Below are positions 39,939-49,436 of a DNA stretch of 64,000 bases, one piece after another (position 1 is the stretch's first letter; each line of letters begins with the position of its first letter). Made by a program: the position numbers and the translations under genes. The notes beneath the pieces were generated by a model that ran no database searches, was not told the DNA's origin, and was given only the letters and a program-made list of their open reading frames with translations. This stretch comes from Bacteroidota bacterium (GTDB lineage: Bacteria > Bacteroidota > Ignavibacteria > Kapaibacteriales > UBA2268), in assembly GCA_029974985.1 (NCBI GenBank), contig JARKQC010000179.1:1-64000 (forward strand), given 5' to 3'.

Positions 39939-40757
39939 ATGAAAAATAATCTTAATAAAATACCCGTACCGAAAGATGAAAACTCCCCCATATCACAATT
40001 TGAAAATTTTGTCGAAATAGTAAAAATACTAAGAAAAGAATGCCCTTGGGATAGTAAACAAACAAACGAAACGATTGCACCTCTAATGGTTGAAGAAGTT
40101 TATGAGGCTATTGATAGTGTTTACGAAAATGATTATCAAGAATTTTCGAAAGAGCTTGGCGACCTTCTGCTTCATATCGTACTTCATTCAATTATTGCAG
40201 AAGAAACTTATAAATTTTCCCTAACTGATGTTATAAAAAGAATAAGTGCCAAAATGATTCACCGCCATCCTCACGTTTTTGGCGATACTATTGCAAAAGA
40301 CGAAAATGATGTTTTGCAAAATTGGGAACAGTTAAAAAAACTCGAAAAAGAAGATAAAGATGAATTAAAATCTACTCTCGAAGGCGTACCCAATAATTTG
40401 CCCGCACTATTGCGAGCACAAAGAATGCAGTATAAAGCGGCACGCGTCGGATTTGATTGGGATGATAAAAATGATGTTTGGAATAAAGTGTATGAAGAAC
40501 TTGCTGAACTACGCAAAGAATTAAGCGATAATAATAAAGAAAAAGCAAGGCAAGAACTTGGAGATTTTCTATTTGCTATTGTCAATGCCGCTCGGCACGA
40601 AGATATTATTGCAGAAGAGGCGCTTCACTTAACAAATAATAAATTTAAAAAACGATTTCAATATATCGAAAAACGTGCTTTAGAACTATCTAAAAATCTC
40701 GAAGATATGACACTCGAAGAAATGGATAAAATTTGGGACGAAGCAAAGAATATTTAA
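39939..40757 (+). CDS. mazG: Nucleoside triphosphate pyrophosphohydrolase
   Basis: Hydrolyses NTPs and dNTPs to monophosphates and pyrophosphate. Two MazG domains are visible: the first with CPWDSKQTNETIAPLMVEEVYE and ELGDLLLHIV, the second with EELAELRKEL and ELGDFLFAIVNAARH. 272 aa, the usual size. It is convergent with the restriction-modification gene, with 6 bases between their stops and no terminator visible between them. It is a housekeeping-type MazG, not linked here to a MazEF pair. Confidence 0.95.
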   Translation: MKNNLNKIPVPKDENSPISQFENFVEIVKILRKECPWDSKQTNETIAPLMVEEVYEAIDSVYENDYQEFSKELGDLLLHIVLHSIIAEETYKFSLTDVIKRISAKMIHRHPHVFGDTIAKDENDVLQNWEQLKKLEKEDKDELKSTLEGVPNNLPALLRAQRMQYKAARVGFDWDDKNDVWNKVYEELAELRKELSDNNKEKARQELGDFLFAIVNAARHEDIIAEEALHLTNNKFKKRFQYIEKRALELSKNLEDMTLEEMDKIWDEAKNI

Positions 40758-40763
40758 AAAAAA

Positions 40764-43700
40764 TTATATCCATTCTTTGGTTTCTTTATCAATTAGTTTC
40801 ATTTGTTTTATTGTGAATGTTAATGCTTTTACGATATTTGTAATATTGTCTATTTCATCGTGTGATAATTCTCTATTTTTACGGTCTTTCAGATATTTAT
40901 CTAATACCTGATAACCGCCAATTTGAAAATTATAAACATTTTCGGGAACAGTTTCAAAATACTGAGTTTTATTAATATATAGTTTGTAAGATATTTCTTC
41001 ATTAGTTTTAACAATTCTAAATTCGGGTTTGATTACAATATTATCGCCTTCGCCTTTGTAAATACCAAGATGTTTATAATTTTTGTCGTTTGGTATTTCT
41101 TTAAGCAAATGTTTTTGAATAAGTTCAAAACCTAAAACGGATATTTTTTCAAATACTTGCTCACTGTCGGTGAATAAAATACGTGGAAAATCTGATTTTA
41201 AAAATTCTGAATATTTTTTGCGGTATGTTTCACTATGCAGAATTGCATAAATATAACCTAAAATCTGTTCGGGGGTAAATTCCTTTTCGTATTTTTCCTT
41301 TATAAATTTTTTAAAATCTGGCGTAAAATTTACTTCCTTTTTTAATTGGTTATTGTCATTTTCTTTGTAAAGTCCATCATCTTTTGAATACAGATAAAGC
41401 GGATAAATTAACTCACCACCACGATAATATATATTTAAATCAATCAGTTTATTTGCAATATATACCAAATTCCATAAAAACGAAATACCAACATTATGAC
41501 CTGCTCTACCAACCATTAACGCAAAATTTTCACCTTTTACTAAATGTTGTAAAACGTTGTATCTTGGATAAGCAATAAAACCTTTTGATTTATTTGTAAA
41601 ATAAGTATAACGAAAATCAAACGGTCTGTAAACAATTTGTTGAATAAATTCAGGCTTCATGCCGAAATCAATTATATTTTTTTTGGCGGTTAAAACCTGC
41701 CAATCTCTACCGTCCTTCTCTAATTGATACTTTTCTCTAATACTGTGTTCGCTTAAATTTTGAAAATCATTTAATACTGTTTTTAGTTCATTTTCAGTAG
41801 ATTGAATTGATATACAATCCCTTTGAGAACATATGCCTGTGCTACTTAAATTAAGTATGTTTTCAACTTTCCAACCGTTTTCATAATCGTTTCTATGCGT
41901 TTCATCTTTTTGAACAAAAAAGTAAAACGGTTTATTCGGCGTAAGTTCTTGAAAATCTAATGTATTTAATGAATTATTTAAACAGTTTTCATATTTTTGG
42001 TTACGTAAACCATAAAAATCTGTATGAAAAATACCTTTTTTAAGTCCAGTCTTTTTTATCAAAATTGAAATAGCGACACCTTGTTCAATATCAAAAACAT
42101 TTTCGTCTTTTTCGCCTTCGGGCGTTTTTTCTTTTTTCTTTGCATTTCCGTGTAAATCAATAAAATAAAGTTGGTCAAAAGTATTCATCAAACTTTGTCG
42201 CATTCCGCGAAAAGTAGGATTATCTAAAAATGAATGATTTGTAATAATTCCAACAATTCCGTGTTCTGCTTTGTCCATTTTATCTTGTGCAAAACGAATA
42301 AATTTTACATAATCATCATTTAACCAATGTTTCTTCTCGCCAAAGGGTTTGCCGTCAACAAACTTATATTTATTTATCTGCTTACTTATCCACGTTCCAT
42401 TATTTTTTGAAATTCCTGAATAAGGTGGATTTCCAGTTATAACTAAAATTGGTTTGTCTTTTATTTCCTGTGCCGATTGCGTTTCTTTTGAAAGTTGCGG
42501 CATAAACGGAACTTTTATTTGCTTATCTACTGGCTCTAATGTGTTGGTTAAATAAATTTGTAAACGGTCTTTTTCTTGAAATTCGTAACCATTTTCTTTT
42601 AGAAATTGAGAAAGTTTTAAATGCGCAATTGTATAAGGTGCAATCAAATATTCAAAACCAAATAAATTTTGTAAAATATGGTCTTTAATAATCATTTTTC
42701 GTTTTTCGGGACTTTCTTTTGGAATATTTTCTAAAACGATTTTAAAAACTTCCAATAAGAAAGTTCCCGTCCCCGTAGCAAAATCTAAAACTGTTACTTT
42801 GTTGCGGTCTGCAAAACCATTTGAAAGTTTAAACGTATTGATTAAAATTTCATCAATTGCACGGACTATGAAATTTACAACTTGTGGCGGAGTATAATAA
42901 ACACCTTTTGATTTTCGTAAATTATAATCGTAGGTTGCAAGAAATGTTTCGTAAAAATAAATATACGGGTCGGTTTCAATATTTTCGTTGTCTTTAACTT
43001 TTTTATTAAAACTCAAATTTTGCTTTAAATCAAACCATTGTATGTTATTAATAATTGATAAAGTTTCATCAATTATCCATTTAGTTTCCTGATATTCAGG
43101 CTGTTCTAATTCGTCAAGAAAATTTAATAGTTCTTTAATTAGTTGGAAACTTGCAGGAATATAATATTTCGTATCTCTAATTGTAATTTTCTTTGTATCG
43201 GCATTTAGTCCAGCGAGGAAAAATCCATAAACAAGCATTTGAGCAAAAGCATCAGAAAATTCAGAAATTGTAAGTTCCGTAAATATATTATCTTTAAACG
43301 CTTTGTAAAGTTGAAATAAACGACTTTCTTCTAAATTTTGCTCATTTTGTCTTGTAAGCTCATCGTTAATGAAATCTTTCAAGTTTTTACAACGGACAGC
43401 CAAAGCAAGAGCTAAATCTTTTGGAAGTGCAATTTTTTCGGGCGCTTGTGAAAAAAAGTTTAATAAAAGTTTTTCTACTTTTTCGGCTTTCTCTTTATCT
43501 AATTTGAATTTTTTATTTTCAATATCAGATAAATAGCACAGCGTTTCACGTTGTATCATTTCTCCTTTTATCCAAACGAACTCAATATAATTTGTAATTA
43601 AAAGATTTTGTGATAATTCGCGATATTTTTTGATTTGTTCTGTTTTTAAGATTTTGTCAAGATTTTCTGTGATTTTCTTATTCTCAACATATCCGATTAT

Positions 43701-43910
43701 TGAATTTTCTTTATAGATTTTAAAATCAGGCGAACCATAATTATCTTTACGTTTTGGCTCGTGTAAAACATTAATTTTTTTGTTCGCAGTGGCGCAGCCG
43801 TTTGCCAATTCTCTTAAAATTGTTTCAAGTGCAAATCGTTTTGAATGTTCTGTAATTTCATCAATTGGAACGCTTTGTAATTCTTTTATATATTGTTTAA
43901 AATCTATCAT
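40764..43910 (-). CDS. Single-chain restriction-modification enzyme, ISP/IIG type (copy 1)
   Basis: One polypeptide of about 1048 aa. It has an N-terminal PD-(D/E)XK nuclease (PDF near residue 62, VENKK near 76), a helical connector, and an N6-adenine methylase core. The SAM motif is DFATGTGTFLLEVF (about 376) and the catalytic motif NPPYSG (about 493). A variable target-recognition region (about 640-860) and a type-ISP-like C-terminal domain follow. No helicase (Walker) motifs are seen between nuclease and methylase, unlike the long LlaBIII-type ISP enzymes, so a IIG/IIL-like mode is inferred. The ATG at 43910 aligns with the start of the neighbouring paralog and is preferred over one at 43946. 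It lies 192 bases from copy 2. Confidence 0.85.
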   Translation of the reverse strand: MIDFKQYIKELQSVPIDEITEHSKRFALETILRELANGCATANKKINVLHEPKRKDNYGSPDFKIYKENSIIGYVENKKITENLDKILKTEQIKKYRELSQNLLITNYIEFVWIKGEMIQRETLCYLSDIENKKFKLDKEKAEKVEKLLLNFFSQAPEKIALPKDLALALAVRCKNLKDFINDELTRQNEQNLEESRLFQLYKAFKDNIFTELTISEFSDAFAQMLVYGFFLAGLNADTKKITIRDTKYYIPASFQLIKELLNFLDELEQPEYQETKWIIDETLSIINNIQWFDLKQNLSFNKKVKDNENIETDPYIYFYETFLATYDYNLRKSKGVYYTPPQVVNFIVRAIDEILINTFKLSNGFADRNKVTVLDFATGTGTFLLEVFKIVLENIPKESPEKRKMIIKDHILQNLFGFEYLIAPYTIAHLKLSQFLKENGYEFQEKDRLQIYLTNTLEPVDKQIKVPFMPQLSKETQSAQEIKDKPILVITGNPPYSGISKNNGTWISKQINKYKFVDGKPFGEKKHWLNDDYVKFIRFAQDKMDKAEHGIVGIITNHSFLDNPTFRGMRQSLMNTFDQLYFIDLHGNAKKKEKTPEGEKDENVFDIEQGVAISILIKKTGLKKGIFHTDFYGLRNQKYENCLNNSLNTLDFQELTPNKPFYFFVQKDETHRNDYENGWKVENILNLSSTGICSQRDCISIQSTENELKTVLNDFQNLSEHSIREKYQLEKDGRDWQVLTAKKNIIDFGMKPEFIQQIVYRPFDFRYTYFTNKSKGFIAYPRYNVLQHLVKGENFALMVGRAGHNVGISFLWNLVYIANKLIDLNIYYRGGELIYPLYLYSKDDGLYKENDNNQLKKEVNFTPDFKKFIKEKYEKEFTPEQILGYIYAILHSETYRKKYSEFLKSDFPRILFTDSEQVFEKISVLGFELIQKHLLKEIPNDKNYKHLGIYKGEGDNIVIKPEFRIVKTNEEISYKLYINKTQYFETVPENVYNFQIGGYQVLDKYLKDRKNRELSHDEIDNITNIVKALTFTIKQMKLIDKETKEWI
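40800..40889 (-). repeat. 90-bp perfect direct repeat, copy A (3' end of R-M copy 1)
   Basis: Identical base for base to 44139-44228 and inside a longer near-identical 3' tract. It encodes the shared C-terminal segment of both enzymes. Confidence 0.95.
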
Positions 43911-44102
43911 TAAATTTTCAATGTTGTTATAGTCAAAAATAATCAAATTCTCTGAAATTTGTAGATTTTGTTCGATTTTTTTGAAAAAAACTCTACTAAC
44001 CGACTAAAATTTTAAAAAATTGGAAATAAATCTAAACAGCAGTAAATTTATATTATCTTTTTGTAGTAAAAAATGATTGCTTTTAAAATTTCTAGTATTT
44101 GT

Positions 44103-47100
44103 TTATATCCATTCTTTGGTTTCTTTATCAATTAATTCCATTTGTTTTATTGTGAATGTTAATGCTTTTACGATATTTGTAATATTGTCTATTTCATCGT
44201 GTGATAATTCTCTATTTTTACGGTCTTTAATGTATTTATCTAAAACCTGATAACCGCCAATTTGAAAATTATAAACATTTTCGGGAACAGTTTCAAAATA
44301 CTGAGTTTTGTTAATATATAGTTTATAATGAATTCCTTCATCAGTTTTAACAATTCTAAAATCGGGTTTGATTACAATCTTATCGCCTTCACCTTTAAAA
44401 TTACCAAGATGTGAGTACTCTTTTGTTTGAAATGTATTTTTCAATAAATGTGCATCGGACAGTTCTTTTCCTAATTTTGAGATATTTTGAAACATTTTTA
44501 AATCATCAACAAACGGAATGCGTGGAAAATCCATTTTTAAAAATTCAGCATATTTTTCTCTGAATGTTGGACTATGCAAAATTGCATAAATATAATAAAA
44601 TATTTCATCGGGATTAGTATCGTAATCCGTGTTTTGCGAATCATTTATTATGTTTAATTCTTTTTGTTTTTGCTCAATTCTTGATTTAATAACTTCTTTT
44701 AATTGAACGTATGCATTTTTTATTTCACCATTTATATTATTCTTTTGCAATGAAATAATTGATTTTTCAATTAGTTTCAGTTGTTGTTCGAGTTCTTTTA
44801 TAAATTGTAAAATATCTGTAATTTTCTTATTATCAACGGGGCTTGCTTTGTATTTCGATTTAATGAATTTCTGGAATGCTGGTTTGAAATTGTCTATTTT
44901 AGTATAATCAAAAGAAGTTTGATATTTATTAACATCTTCACCAAAAAAAGTTTTTTCAATACCATTTTTTAGTATATAAAGGGGAAAAGCATAAGAAATT
45001 TCTCTTGTTTTATTAGATAGAAAAGAAGATTCTATTATATAATCAGATACAAAAGAATGATAAAAATTTCCTGTAGAAACTTGCCTATTGGAAATTAATG
45101 CAATATTGTTGTTTTGAAAATGTAACATTAAATTTTTAACTGTTCTCCAAACTAATTTATCCTCATAAAATATATAACGTTTATCAAAGATTCGATAATT
45201 AATAGGAACAATAAATTTTTTTAAATCTTTTTCATTTTGTAAATTATCCCATCCATTAAGAATATCCCATCCAGACTTTTTCTTTACATTAAATTTTTTA
45301 TGTAATAAAGAAGAGCTTCTTTCTGAATTTTTAAAGTCAATAAAACGCTTAAATAAAACTTCTTTTCCCTCATTTATTACAAATTCATCATGTGCTGTTG
45401 TAATACCAACTCCATTAATATGAAAAATATCTTTTAATCCCCAAAATTCTTCATATTGTTTTCTTAATTCTTGATTTTGAGGTACAAAAAGATAAAATGG
45501 TGAATTTGGTTTTAGTTCTCTAAAATCAACGGTTTTTAAAGAGTTTTCTAAACAAGTTTTATATTTTATTTTTCTCTTTCCCCAAAAATCTGTATGGAAA
45601 ATTCCTTTTTTAAGTCCATTCTTTTTTATTAGAATAGAAATACAAACTCCTTGTTGAATATCAAAAATATTTTCGTCCTTTTTGCCTTCGGGGGTTTTTT
45701 CTTTTTTCTTTGCGTTTCCGTGTAAATCAATGAAATACATTTGGTCAAAAGTATTCATCAAACTCTGCCGCATACCTCGAAATGTTGGATTATCTAAAAA
45801 CGAATGATTTGTAATTATTCCGACAATTCCTTGTTCTACTTTTTCCATTTTATCTTGTGCAAAGCGAATAAATTTTACATAATCATCTTGTAACCACTTT
45901 GGATTTCGCTCGCCAAGAGGCTTACCATCAACAAAAAAGTATTTTTTAATTTCATTTTTTATCCATTCACTTGTATTTTTTGAATGCCCCGAATATGGCG
46001 GATTACCCGTTATAACTAAAATTGGTTTGTCTTTTATTTCTTGAGCTGTTTGAGTTTCCTTTGTCAATTGCGGCATAAATGGAACTTTAATTTGCTTATC
46101 TACGGGTTCTAATGTATTTGTTAAATAAACTTGTAAACGGTCATTATCCTGAAATTCATAGCCATTTTCATTTAAATACTGTGAAAGTTTTAAATGAGCA
46201 ATCGTATAAGGTGCAATAAGATACTCAAAACCATATAAATTTTGTAAAATATGGTCTTCAATCATTAATTTACGTTTTTCGGGACTCCCTTTCGGTAAAT
46301 TTTCTAAAATAATTTTAAATACTTCTAACAAAAATGTTCCCGTACCCGTAGCAAAATCCAAAACAGTAACTTGTTTTCTATCTGCTAAACCGCTTTGTAA
46401 TCCAAATTTATCTACTAAAATTTCATCAATTGAGCGAACAATAAAATTTACAATTTGCGGTGGAGTATAATATACGCCTTTCGATTTGCGTAAATTATAA
46501 TCGTAGGTTGCAAGAAAAGTTTCATAAAAATAAATATAAGCGTCAGTTTCGATATTATCGCTATCTTTTACTTTTTTATTAAAACTTAAGTTTTGCTTTA
46601 AATCAAACCATTGTATATGATTTATAATTGAAATTATTTCGTCAATTATCCATTTTGTTGCTTTATACTCACTTTTTTCTAATACTTCAAAAAACTTATA
46701 TAACTCTTTTATTAATTGAAAATTTGATGGAATAAAATCTTTTGCATTTTTTATAGAAATAAATTTTGAATCTGCATTTAAACCCGCTAAATACAAACCG
46801 AAAATAATCATTTGTGAAAAAGCGTCAGAAAATTCTGAAATGGTTAATTCGGAAAAGATATTATCTCTAAATGCTTCATAAAGTTCGTATAGAATATCTT
46901 GCTTTTTCTGCTCGTCTTGTCTAATAAGCTCGTCGTATAAAAAATCCTTCAAATTTTTACAGCGTACTGCTAAAGAATGTGCTAAATCTTTTGGAAGTGC
47001 AATTTTTTCGGGTACTTGCGAAAAAAAGTTATTAAAAAGTTTTTCAACATTTTCTGCTTTTTGGCTATCTAATTTGAATTTTTTATTTTCTAAATCAGAT

Positions 47101-47474
47101 AAATAACACAATGTTTCTCGAAGAATAATATCGTCTTTTAGCCAAATAAACTCAAGATAATTTGTAATTATAAGGTTATTAGATAATTCGCGATATTTTT
47201 TGATTTGTTCTGTTTTTAAGATTTTATCAAGATTTTCTGTGATATTTTTTGTTTCGATATAGCCGACCATCATATCATTGAAAGAAATACGAAAATCGGG
47301 AACTCCAAAACTCGAAATACGTTTTCCCTCGTGTAGAACATTGAATTTCTGTAAATTCGCCTCATCAATAAATTCATTAATATAATTTTCAAAATTAGTT
47401 CTTAACGAAAGTTCAGAAGCTTGTATAAAATCAATGTCTTTTAACGCTTCAATATATTTATTACTTGCTTGCAC
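44103..47474 (-). CDS. Single-chain restriction-modification enzyme, ISP/IIG type (copy 2)
   Basis: 1123 aa, a paralog of the preceding gene with the same order: nuclease (FGVPDF near 60, IETK near 74), SAM motif DFATGTGTFLLEVF (about 376), NPPYSG (about 490), variable recognition region, shared C-terminal domain. Recognition regions of the two copies look unrelated (for example DIFHINGVGITTAHDE here against NLSSTGICSQRDC there). A 70-residue Lys/Glu/Gln-rich helical insertion absent from copy 1 lies near residues 880-950. A CAAAGATA (TATCTTTG on this strand) at 47507-47514 may be its -7 element, but the -33 element is weak. It may have arisen by duplication and domain swap. Confidence 0.85.
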   Translation of the reverse strand: MQASNKYIEALKDIDFIQASELSLRTNFENYINEFIDEANLQKFNVLHEGKRISSFGVPDFRISFNDMMVGYIETKNITENLDKILKTEQIKKYRELSNNLIITNYLEFIWLKDDIILRETLCYLSDLENKKFKLDSQKAENVEKLFNNFFSQVPEKIALPKDLAHSLAVRCKNLKDFLYDELIRQDEQKKQDILYELYEAFRDNIFSELTISEFSDAFSQMIIFGLYLAGLNADSKFISIKNAKDFIPSNFQLIKELYKFFEVLEKSEYKATKWIIDEIISIINHIQWFDLKQNLSFNKKVKDSDNIETDAYIYFYETFLATYDYNLRKSKGVYYTPPQIVNFIVRSIDEILVDKFGLQSGLADRKQVTVLDFATGTGTFLLEVFKIILENLPKGSPEKRKLMIEDHILQNLYGFEYLIAPYTIAHLKLSQYLNENGYEFQDNDRLQVYLTNTLEPVDKQIKVPFMPQLTKETQTAQEIKDKPILVITGNPPYSGHSKNTSEWIKNEIKKYFFVDGKPLGERNPKWLQDDYVKFIRFAQDKMEKVEQGIVGIITNHSFLDNPTFRGMRQSLMNTFDQMYFIDLHGNAKKKEKTPEGKKDENIFDIQQGVCISILIKKNGLKKGIFHTDFWGKRKIKYKTCLENSLKTVDFRELKPNSPFYLFVPQNQELRKQYEEFWGLKDIFHINGVGITTAHDEFVINEGKEVLFKRFIDFKNSERSSSLLHKKFNVKKKSGWDILNGWDNLQNEKDLKKFIVPINYRIFDKRYIFYEDKLVWRTVKNLMLHFQNNNIALISNRQVSTGNFYHSFVSDYIIESSFLSNKTREISYAFPLYILKNGIEKTFFGEDVNKYQTSFDYTKIDNFKPAFQKFIKSKYKASPVDNKKITDILQFIKELEQQLKLIEKSIISLQKNNINGEIKNAYVQLKEVIKSRIEQKQKELNIINDSQNTDYDTNPDEIFYYIYAILHSPTFREKYAEFLKMDFPRIPFVDDLKMFQNISKLGKELSDAHLLKNTFQTKEYSHLGNFKGEGDKIVIKPDFRIVKTDEGIHYKLYINKTQYFETVPENVYNFQIGGYQVLDKYIKDRKNRELSHDEIDNITNIVKALTFTIKQMELIDKETKEWI
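44139..44228 (-). repeat. 90-bp perfect direct repeat, copy B (3' end of R-M copy 2)
   Basis: Identical to 40800-40889. Spacing of 3339 bases makes it a substrate for homologous recombination that would delete or fuse the two R-M genes. Confidence 0.95.
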
Positions 47475-47549
47475 TTTTATTTATAATTTAAAAATAGAAT
47501 AATTTACAAAGATACGAAATAGATATGAATCAATAAAAATTAATTATCA

Positions 47550-47592
47550 AAAAAATAGCCCAAATTAATAATCAAAATTTGAGCTATTTTTT
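47550..47592 (-). terminator. Rho-independent terminator after the cytochrome gene
   Basis: On the minus strand AAATAGCTCAAATT pairs with AATTTGGGCTATTT (one U-G), flanked by an A run and a T run. It lies 20 bases after the cytochrome stop and also shields the R-M copy 2 promoter region. Confidence 0.75.
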
Positions 47593-47611
47593 ATAAATAT
47601 AAAATTAATAT

Positions 47612-48025
47612 TTATTTAATTTCACGCATTTTGGGATGAACTTGTCCATTATGGCAAGTTGCGCAGCTAACTTGTAAGTGCATACCATCTCTTTTATAAT
47701 CTTTGAAATAATTTTCATTGATTTCATTAGTCATTTTAAGCATAAATCTTGCCGCTTCTTTTTTAGGATTATCATCGCTCGCAAAATCAAGCCCCCTACC
47801 GCCATCTTTTCGTGGAGCATGGCAAAAACCGCATTTAACGCCTAATGACTCATTAAAAGCATCCATAATTGCTTCCAAATGGTCGTTACTAATATCGTTA
47901 GGAAGAACTTTTAAATTAGTTGCTTTTTCTTCATCTGCATCTTTTTCTTGGCTTGTGCTAACAACTGCATTTATACTTATTACAGTTAATAAACTAAATG
48001 CTAAATAGAATATTCTTTTCTTCAT
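47612..48025 (-). CDS. Exported di-heme cytochrome c, reaction-centre-cytochrome-like family
   Basis: 137 aa from the ATG at 48025, which has GGAG 7 bases upstream; a TTG at 48037 is less likely. Signal peptide MKKRIFYLAFSLLTVISINAV. Two haem attachment sites, CGFCHA and CATCHNG, sit about 55 residues apart. The surrounding segments (VLPNDISNDHLEAIM, LGVKCGFCHA, DFASDDNPKKEAARFM) match a small c-type cytochrome family common in Bacteroidota and Acidobacteria, often labelled photosynthetic reaction centre cytochrome c-like. That label does not mean phototrophy. Periplasmic electron carrier; partners unknown. Confidence 0.87.
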   Translation of the reverse strand: MKKRIFYLAFSLLTVISINAVVSTSQEKDADEEKATNLKVLPNDISNDHLEAIMDAFNESLGVKCGFCHAPRKDGGRGLDFASDDNPKKEAARFMLKMTNEINENYFKDYKRDGMHLQVSCATCHNGQVHPKMREIK

Positions 48026-48062
48026 AATAAACTCCAATCAATAATAAATATAATTTAATTTA

Positions 48063-48094
48063 CAAATTTATATAAAAGACTTTAATTAATCAAA
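48063..48094 (-). promoter_or_regulatory. Promoter of the cytochrome c gene
   Basis: On the minus strand TTTG, 20 nt, TAAATTTG: full match to the Bacteroidota consensus, 38 bases before the preferred ATG. Confidence 0.65.
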
Positions 48095-48216
48095 TATTAT
48101 TTTAACTAAAATTAAAAATATTTTTTTATTCTTCAAAAATTATTTTTATCAACCTATCAATATATTTTTATAAGATGCGTAAACATTATTTTTTACATTA
48201 AAATAATAGTATAAAT

Positions 48217-48975
48217 ATGCAAGACACAGGATATGTAAATTTGGAAATTAGAAATAAAATTGCGATAATTACATTTTATCATATTAAAAGTAATTCTTTA
48301 CCAAGCGATTTATTAGAAAAATTAGCTAATACCATCGAAGAAGCTGGAAATAATAGTGAAATCAAAGTAATAATTTTGCAAAGTTATGGCGAAAAATCAT
48401 TCTGTGCAGGTGCTTCTTTCGATGAGCTTATAAATATTAATGATTTCGATACGGGCAAAAAGTTTTTTATGGGTTTTGCTAATGTAATAAATGCCATTCG
48501 AAAAGCTCCAAAATTTGTAATTACAAAAATTCAAGGAAAAGCCGTTGGTGGAGGCGTTGGGATTATTGCGGCATCGGATTATGCTATGGCTTATAAAGAA
48601 TCATCAATAAAATTAAGCGAATTTTCTCTTGGTATCGGTCCCTTTGTTATAGGTCCCGCAGTCGAACGAAAAATTGGAAAAACTGCTTTTTCACAAATGT
48701 CTATTGACACAGAGTGGCGCGATTCAAATTGGGCTTTTTCTAGAGGTTTGTATTCTAAAATTTTCGATACAATAGAAGAATTAAACGAATTTGTTCATTC
48801 TTTTGCCGAAAAATCAGCAAATCTTAGTATAGACGCAACTTATGAATTGAAAAAAATGTTTTGGAAAGATACTGTTGATTGGGATATTTTACTCGAAAAA
48901 CAAGCAGAAATTAGTGGTCGCTTAGTTCTTTCTGAATTTACTAAAAAATATTTCGAACAGTTTAAACAGAAGTAA
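48217..48975 (+). CDS. Enoyl-CoA hydratase/isomerase family protein
   Basis: Crotonase-fold protein of 252 aa. The oxyanion-hole segments are FCAGASFDEL (about 67) and GKAVGGGVGIIAASDYAMA (about 108), with an acidic residue in KLSEFSLGIGP (about 139) at the usual catalytic Glu position. The second catalytic Glu is not obvious. Most like the methylglutaconyl-CoA hydratase branch, but substrate assignment is uncertain. It stands alone between divergent and convergent neighbours. Confidence 0.88.
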   Translation: MQDTGYVNLEIRNKIAIITFYHIKSNSLPSDLLEKLANTIEEAGNNSEIKVIILQSYGEKSFCAGASFDELININDFDTGKKFFMGFANVINAIRKAPKFVITKIQGKAVGGGVGIIAASDYAMAYKESSIKLSEFSLGIGPFVIGPAVERKIGKTAFSQMSIDTEWRDSNWAFSRGLYSKIFDTIEELNEFVHSFAEKSANLSIDATYELKKMFWKDTVDWDILLEKQAEISGRLVLSEFTKKYFEQFKQK

Positions 48976-49052
48976 TTTTAAAAATTATAAAATCAATTTG
49001 ATTATTAATTTATATATTTCTTAATATTGGTTGGTGTTTTCTCAAAAAATTA

Positions 49053-49436
49053 TCAATATAATTCTAAACTGTTAATAAAGTTAAAGTCCTTTTTATTTAG
49101 CGTAAATAATTGAATATTATATTCAATAGCAGTAGCAGCTATTAAACAATCAGGTATTTTCAACTTATGACTCAAACTATATTGTTTCATCAATTCAATA
49201 AATTTTGTATTAATTGATTGATTAATCTGGAGTAAATTTAGGCTATCTATATCATTACATATTCTTTTAAGTTCCTTTTTATTTAAAGCACCATAAATAA
49301 GTTCTGCTGCTGATATTACACTTAAAGCCATTCTATCTAAACCTATTATTCTTAGTTCATTTGAAATTACCGAATTACCCTTATAAAACTCAATAATTAC
49401 ATCAGTATCGCATAGTATTAATCCTGTATCTGCCAT
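49053..49436 (-). CDS. VapC-like PIN-domain ribonuclease toxin
   Basis: 127 aa. PIN signatures: first acidic cluster ILCDTDVIIEFYKG (Asp9, Asp11), a middle Glu in SAAELIYGA, and IPDCLIAATA with a late Asp in NKKDF. VapC toxins cut tRNA or rRNA at defined sites (family knowledge). Its ATG lies 19 bases inside the upstream small gene, typical of coupled toxin-antitoxin pairs. Confidence 0.85.
   Translation of the reverse strand: MADTGLILCDTDVIIEFYKGNSVISNELRIIGLDRMALSVISAAELIYGALNKKELKRICNDIDSLNLLQINQSINTKFIELMKQYSLSHKLKIPDCLIAATAIEYNIQLFTLNKKDFNFINSLELY

Noticed and set aside
40271..40585. Minus-strand ORF of 104 codons inside mazG
   Set aside because: Antisense to both conserved MazG domains; Ser-rich composition typical of a shadow frame.
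47507..47533. TATCTTTG as promoter of R-M copy 2
   Set aside because: The -7 element fits but the nearest TTG lies only 16 bases away, outside the 19-21 spacing seen at better promoters here; kept only as a remark in the gene entry.
47612..48025. Evidence of phototrophy from the reaction-centre-like cytochrome
   Set aside because: This small cytochrome family is common in non-phototrophic Bacteroidota; no reaction-centre or pigment genes are present.
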